Assembly (NCBI RefSeq): GCF_021347895.1 | Contig: NC_067117.1 | Coordinates: 38,273,567-38,337,566, forward strand | From: Acanthochromis polyacanthus | Lineage: Eukaryota > Chordata > Actinopteri > Pomacentridae | DNA: 64,000 nt | Direction: 5' to 3' | In this document: piece by piece, positions 61,501-64,000 of the stretch | Numbering within the stretch: position 1 is the first letter of the stretch | Layout: every line of letters begins with the position of its first letter | Notes under the pieces: model-generated | Database searches by the model: none | What the model was told of the DNA's origin: nothing | The model's input: the letters and a program-made list of their open reading frames with translations, nothing else | Program-made: the position numbers and the translations under genes

Positions 61501-61689
61501 CAGTCTACTGACCGCCCATGTAGCTTTTGAAGGACAAAACTTTATGCAACTTTGACCAGTGGTCACTGCCAATATATACATTAAGAAAAGTTGTTCACTT
61601 GAGAGTAGATTTACAAAAATATATTTACATAAAAAATCGGAAATGATGAGAAATCACTTTTAGTTTGTTATTAATCTTTTTTTTCATTT

Positions 61690-62442
61690 TATTTCCCATG
61701 TTTGAACATACTAAATATCAGAAAACTGTAAGAAGCTACCTCAGCCCAAAACCGTACCTTGGTTACCTTTTCGAATCAAAGGCAGCTGAGCTCCACCTTG
61801 CACCTGAGGTGAAAAACATTGTCCAGAAGCGGTGTGTAGCCTTCATCATCTCCCTCACGAATGAGCTGAGGGTGAGACTGCCAGACAACATGGAGACACT
61901 GTAGTTCATGTCGTTAGTCAATGTAGAGGAAACTCTCAAACGTAATAAAAGCCTGGGAGAAATTGAAAACATTGCCAAGCTCCTTGGCTAATCTGCTGCA
62001 GAAATTGATAACATTGTCCAGAAATGGCATGCCATTCATCTATTCAAATGGAATGAAACCAAAAAACACTGGGCTTCTGGAGTGAGGTTTGGAAATTCAG
62101 GGATGCAGCTGGTATCAATCCATTTGAAGAACTTGCCATGGTTGCTGTGTCTATGTAGTCCTTGCCAAACTCATATGCTGAAGTTGAGAGATTATTCGGC
62201 CAGATGAGTGTGGTAAAAAGCAAACTTAGAAATCGAATGTCCTTGCAGACCGTGAACTCCATCCTATATGTTTGATATGGTCTGAAGTTGTCTGGTGAGG
62301 CTTGCTATGAGCACAAGCTGCCTGACAATGTTTTGCAGCTGTTTGGCACATCAGCTGCTTACTCATTTAAGTCAACTCCATCAGTTGCTGAACCTGCCAT
62401 AGAAAACTTTGACCAAAATGAAGATGACCTACTCTTTCTGTG
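61690..62442 (+). pseudogene. hAT transposase C-terminal remnant
   Basis: Frames broken by stops and shifts. The hAT dimerisation region can be followed: a NAEVERLF-like block near 62175, then QMSVVKSKLRNRMSLQTVNS and a C-terminal tail ending in DQNEDDLLFL stop. The start of the gene is absent. No terminal repeats were identified. Confidence 0.75.
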
Positions 62443-62739
62443 AGCCAGCACAGCATGCGTGTGTGAAGGGAGGTCTGAAAAAACAAGCAATGAAGCTGAA
62501 TTAGGGCCATACCAGTTACCATCATTTTCTGACATTTACAGTATTTTCTATTGTCCTCCGTTGGTAAACTTAGATTCTTAATGTTGTCAAATTAAAAGTG
62601 TTGATACAAAATTGTTTTAAAGATGTTCTAGTTATGGCAAAAATGTTCATGTGTTCTATGCCTTGTTGTAGGTTAGATACTAAAGCAAACTTAGAAAAAA
62701 GAAAAAAACAAACAAACAAATAAAAACAAACAAAAAAAG

Positions 62740-64000
62740 TAACTCTGCCAGAGTGTCTTTTTGTGTCACTCTGCCGGTCCCAAGCCCGGATAAAGGAGGA
62801 GGGTCTGAAGAGGGGCTTCCAGTGAACGAGGATGTAAGACGCGTTTCCGAGAGGCATGTGAATGTGACTTTTATATATTTATACATTATACTTTTTCAAT
62901 TATTTTTGCCGGTGTTAAGCCCTAGCACTACAAGCTTTTATTATATGCAAACTTTTTCCCTCTTTGGAACTCTATGATGGCAAATCGAGGAAAAAGCGAT
63001 GCTACTAAAACAGGCCGCAGTAAGCCCCGACTATCACCTGAACCACAATCCTCCGATGAGCCAGATGCCAATGCCACTCTGTTACTGAACATGAGGGAGA
63101 TGATGGACGAAATGCGCTCGGATATTCTCAGTAAGTTTGAAACTACCATCTCAACGGCAGTCAAAAGAGAGATTGTGGCGGCTGTAGAGCCATTTGAAAA
63201 CAGACTTGCCTCATACGGTGAATCAATAGCGGACCTCTAGCGCTCGGCTAACACACATGACACGGAGCTGTCCAAACTCTGTGCTAACGTTAGCAAGCTA
63301 ACCACGACTGTCGACTCCCTGTCCAAAAAGTGCGAAGACCTGGAAAGCCGTTCAAGATGGAATAATATATGCCTTGTGGGCCTGCCTGAAGATATGGAGG
63401 GTCCTCGTCCAACCGAATTCACTGCCCAGCTCTTGCAAGACATACTTAGCCTGGACGATAAACCTGTGCTGGACCGGGCTCACCATACTCTACGCACCAA
63501 GCCCAAGGTCCACTCATCATTCGGGTAAACCTGTTTCAAGTCCGGAACCAAATTCTTCGCCGAGCCGGAGAAGCCTCTCCTCTTTCCTACAAGGGCAGGA
63601 GGATCTCGATCTTCCCTGATTTCACCCCAGCAGTGGCTAAGAAGCGGGCTGCTTTTGCCACGGTCAAGAGGTAGCTCCATTCCTGCCCAAACGTAAAGTT
63701 TGGCCTTTTCTACCCGGCAACACTACGCATCACTCTCCCCGGAGGACAGACACACAGGTTTGAAGATCCGACTGTGGCTTTAAAATTCATTGGGGATAAC
63801 CTTAAAAAGGGAGTTACTCCTGAAGCTATTTAGCAGACATGTAGCAGACTTTCTATCTTGCCACTATTGTTGTTAGCCTTGAGGTCTGCTATTCACTTTG
63901 CTGGATGCTTTTGACTTCTCAGTGTGGTCAGTGAACTACAGTTTTGATTATTCACTGATTTTGTATTCATGTTTGATTGTTCTTTTTCTTTCTCTCTACT
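62740..64000 (+). mobile_element. L1-like LINE 5' part with ORF1, cut by window end
   Basis: A GC-rich 5' leader ('gtcccaagcccggataaagg') precedes an ORF1 starting at 62974-62977. It has a coiled-coil-like region (LLLNMREMMDEMRSDILSKF onward), then LESRSRWNNICLVGLPEDME, the RRM region of L1-type ORF1 proteins, and a C-terminal part with KFGLFYPATLRITLPGG ending near 63832. It is disabled by TAG (63238-63240) and a frameshift near 63515. ORF2 would lie beyond 64000. Confidence 0.8.

Noticed and set aside
1..64000. tRNA, snoRNA or microRNA genes
   Set aside because: No cloverleaf or box motif set could be supported by eye; a covariance-model scan would be needed to decide.

Overview
The window is vertebrate nuclear DNA, almost certainly from a teleost fish and probably a percomorph. 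Genes are split by GT/AG introns, long stretches are AT-rich, and the dispersed repeats are typical of fish: Rex1-like and L2-like LINEs, Tc1/mariner, hAT, pogo, piggyBac-like and Harbinger-like DNA elements, and a common fish short repeat in three copies. No bacterial feature is present. Species cannot be named from the sequence.

Host genes occupy 7.8-47.4 kb. Three are on the minus strand in the order cyc1 (47423 to 39459, 7 exons, 307 aa), hesx1 (35666 to 33228, 4 exons, 192 aa) and ergic3 (31629 to 7834, 14 coding exons, 389 or 384 aa depending on a 15-nt microexon). All exons were joined by hand, and splice phases agree at every junction. A fourth gene, romo1 (79 aa, plus strand, 14346-15377 with an upstream noncoding exon), lies wholly inside ergic3 intron 10 in the opposite orientation. 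The genes share no operon-like link: cyc1 and romo1 act in the mitochondrial inner membrane, ergic3 in ER-Golgi cycling, hesx1 in forebrain and pituitary patterning.

The introns hold many dated insertions: a hAT element with a perfect 8-bp target duplication that carries a nested pogo-like element; two fold-back mariner derivatives; a TTAA-flanked element; a piggyBac-like MITE; an inverted pair of MITE copies bracketing hesx1; and a THAP-coding leader joined to a broken piece of the PDZD8 5' coding region.

From 49.2 to 59.9 kb the sequence looks like one large mobile element. It has 75-bp terminal inverted repeats (71/75 matching, all four differences transitions) and a 6-bp target duplication, CAGAAG. 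Inside are two convergent genes: a plus-strand gene with THAP exons followed by a HECT E3-ligase-like exon, and a minus-strand gene for a retroviral-type (rve) D,D,E integrase. Both are damaged, and the element has been invaded by an L2-like LINE, a Harbinger-type MITE and a solo LTR. Its right terminal repeat carries an expanded 22/23-bp minisatellite. This THAP + HECT + integrase element is the best candidate here for an undescribed system. The last 4 kb hold a Rex1-like LINE, a hAT transposase tail and the 5' part of an L1-like element that runs off the window.
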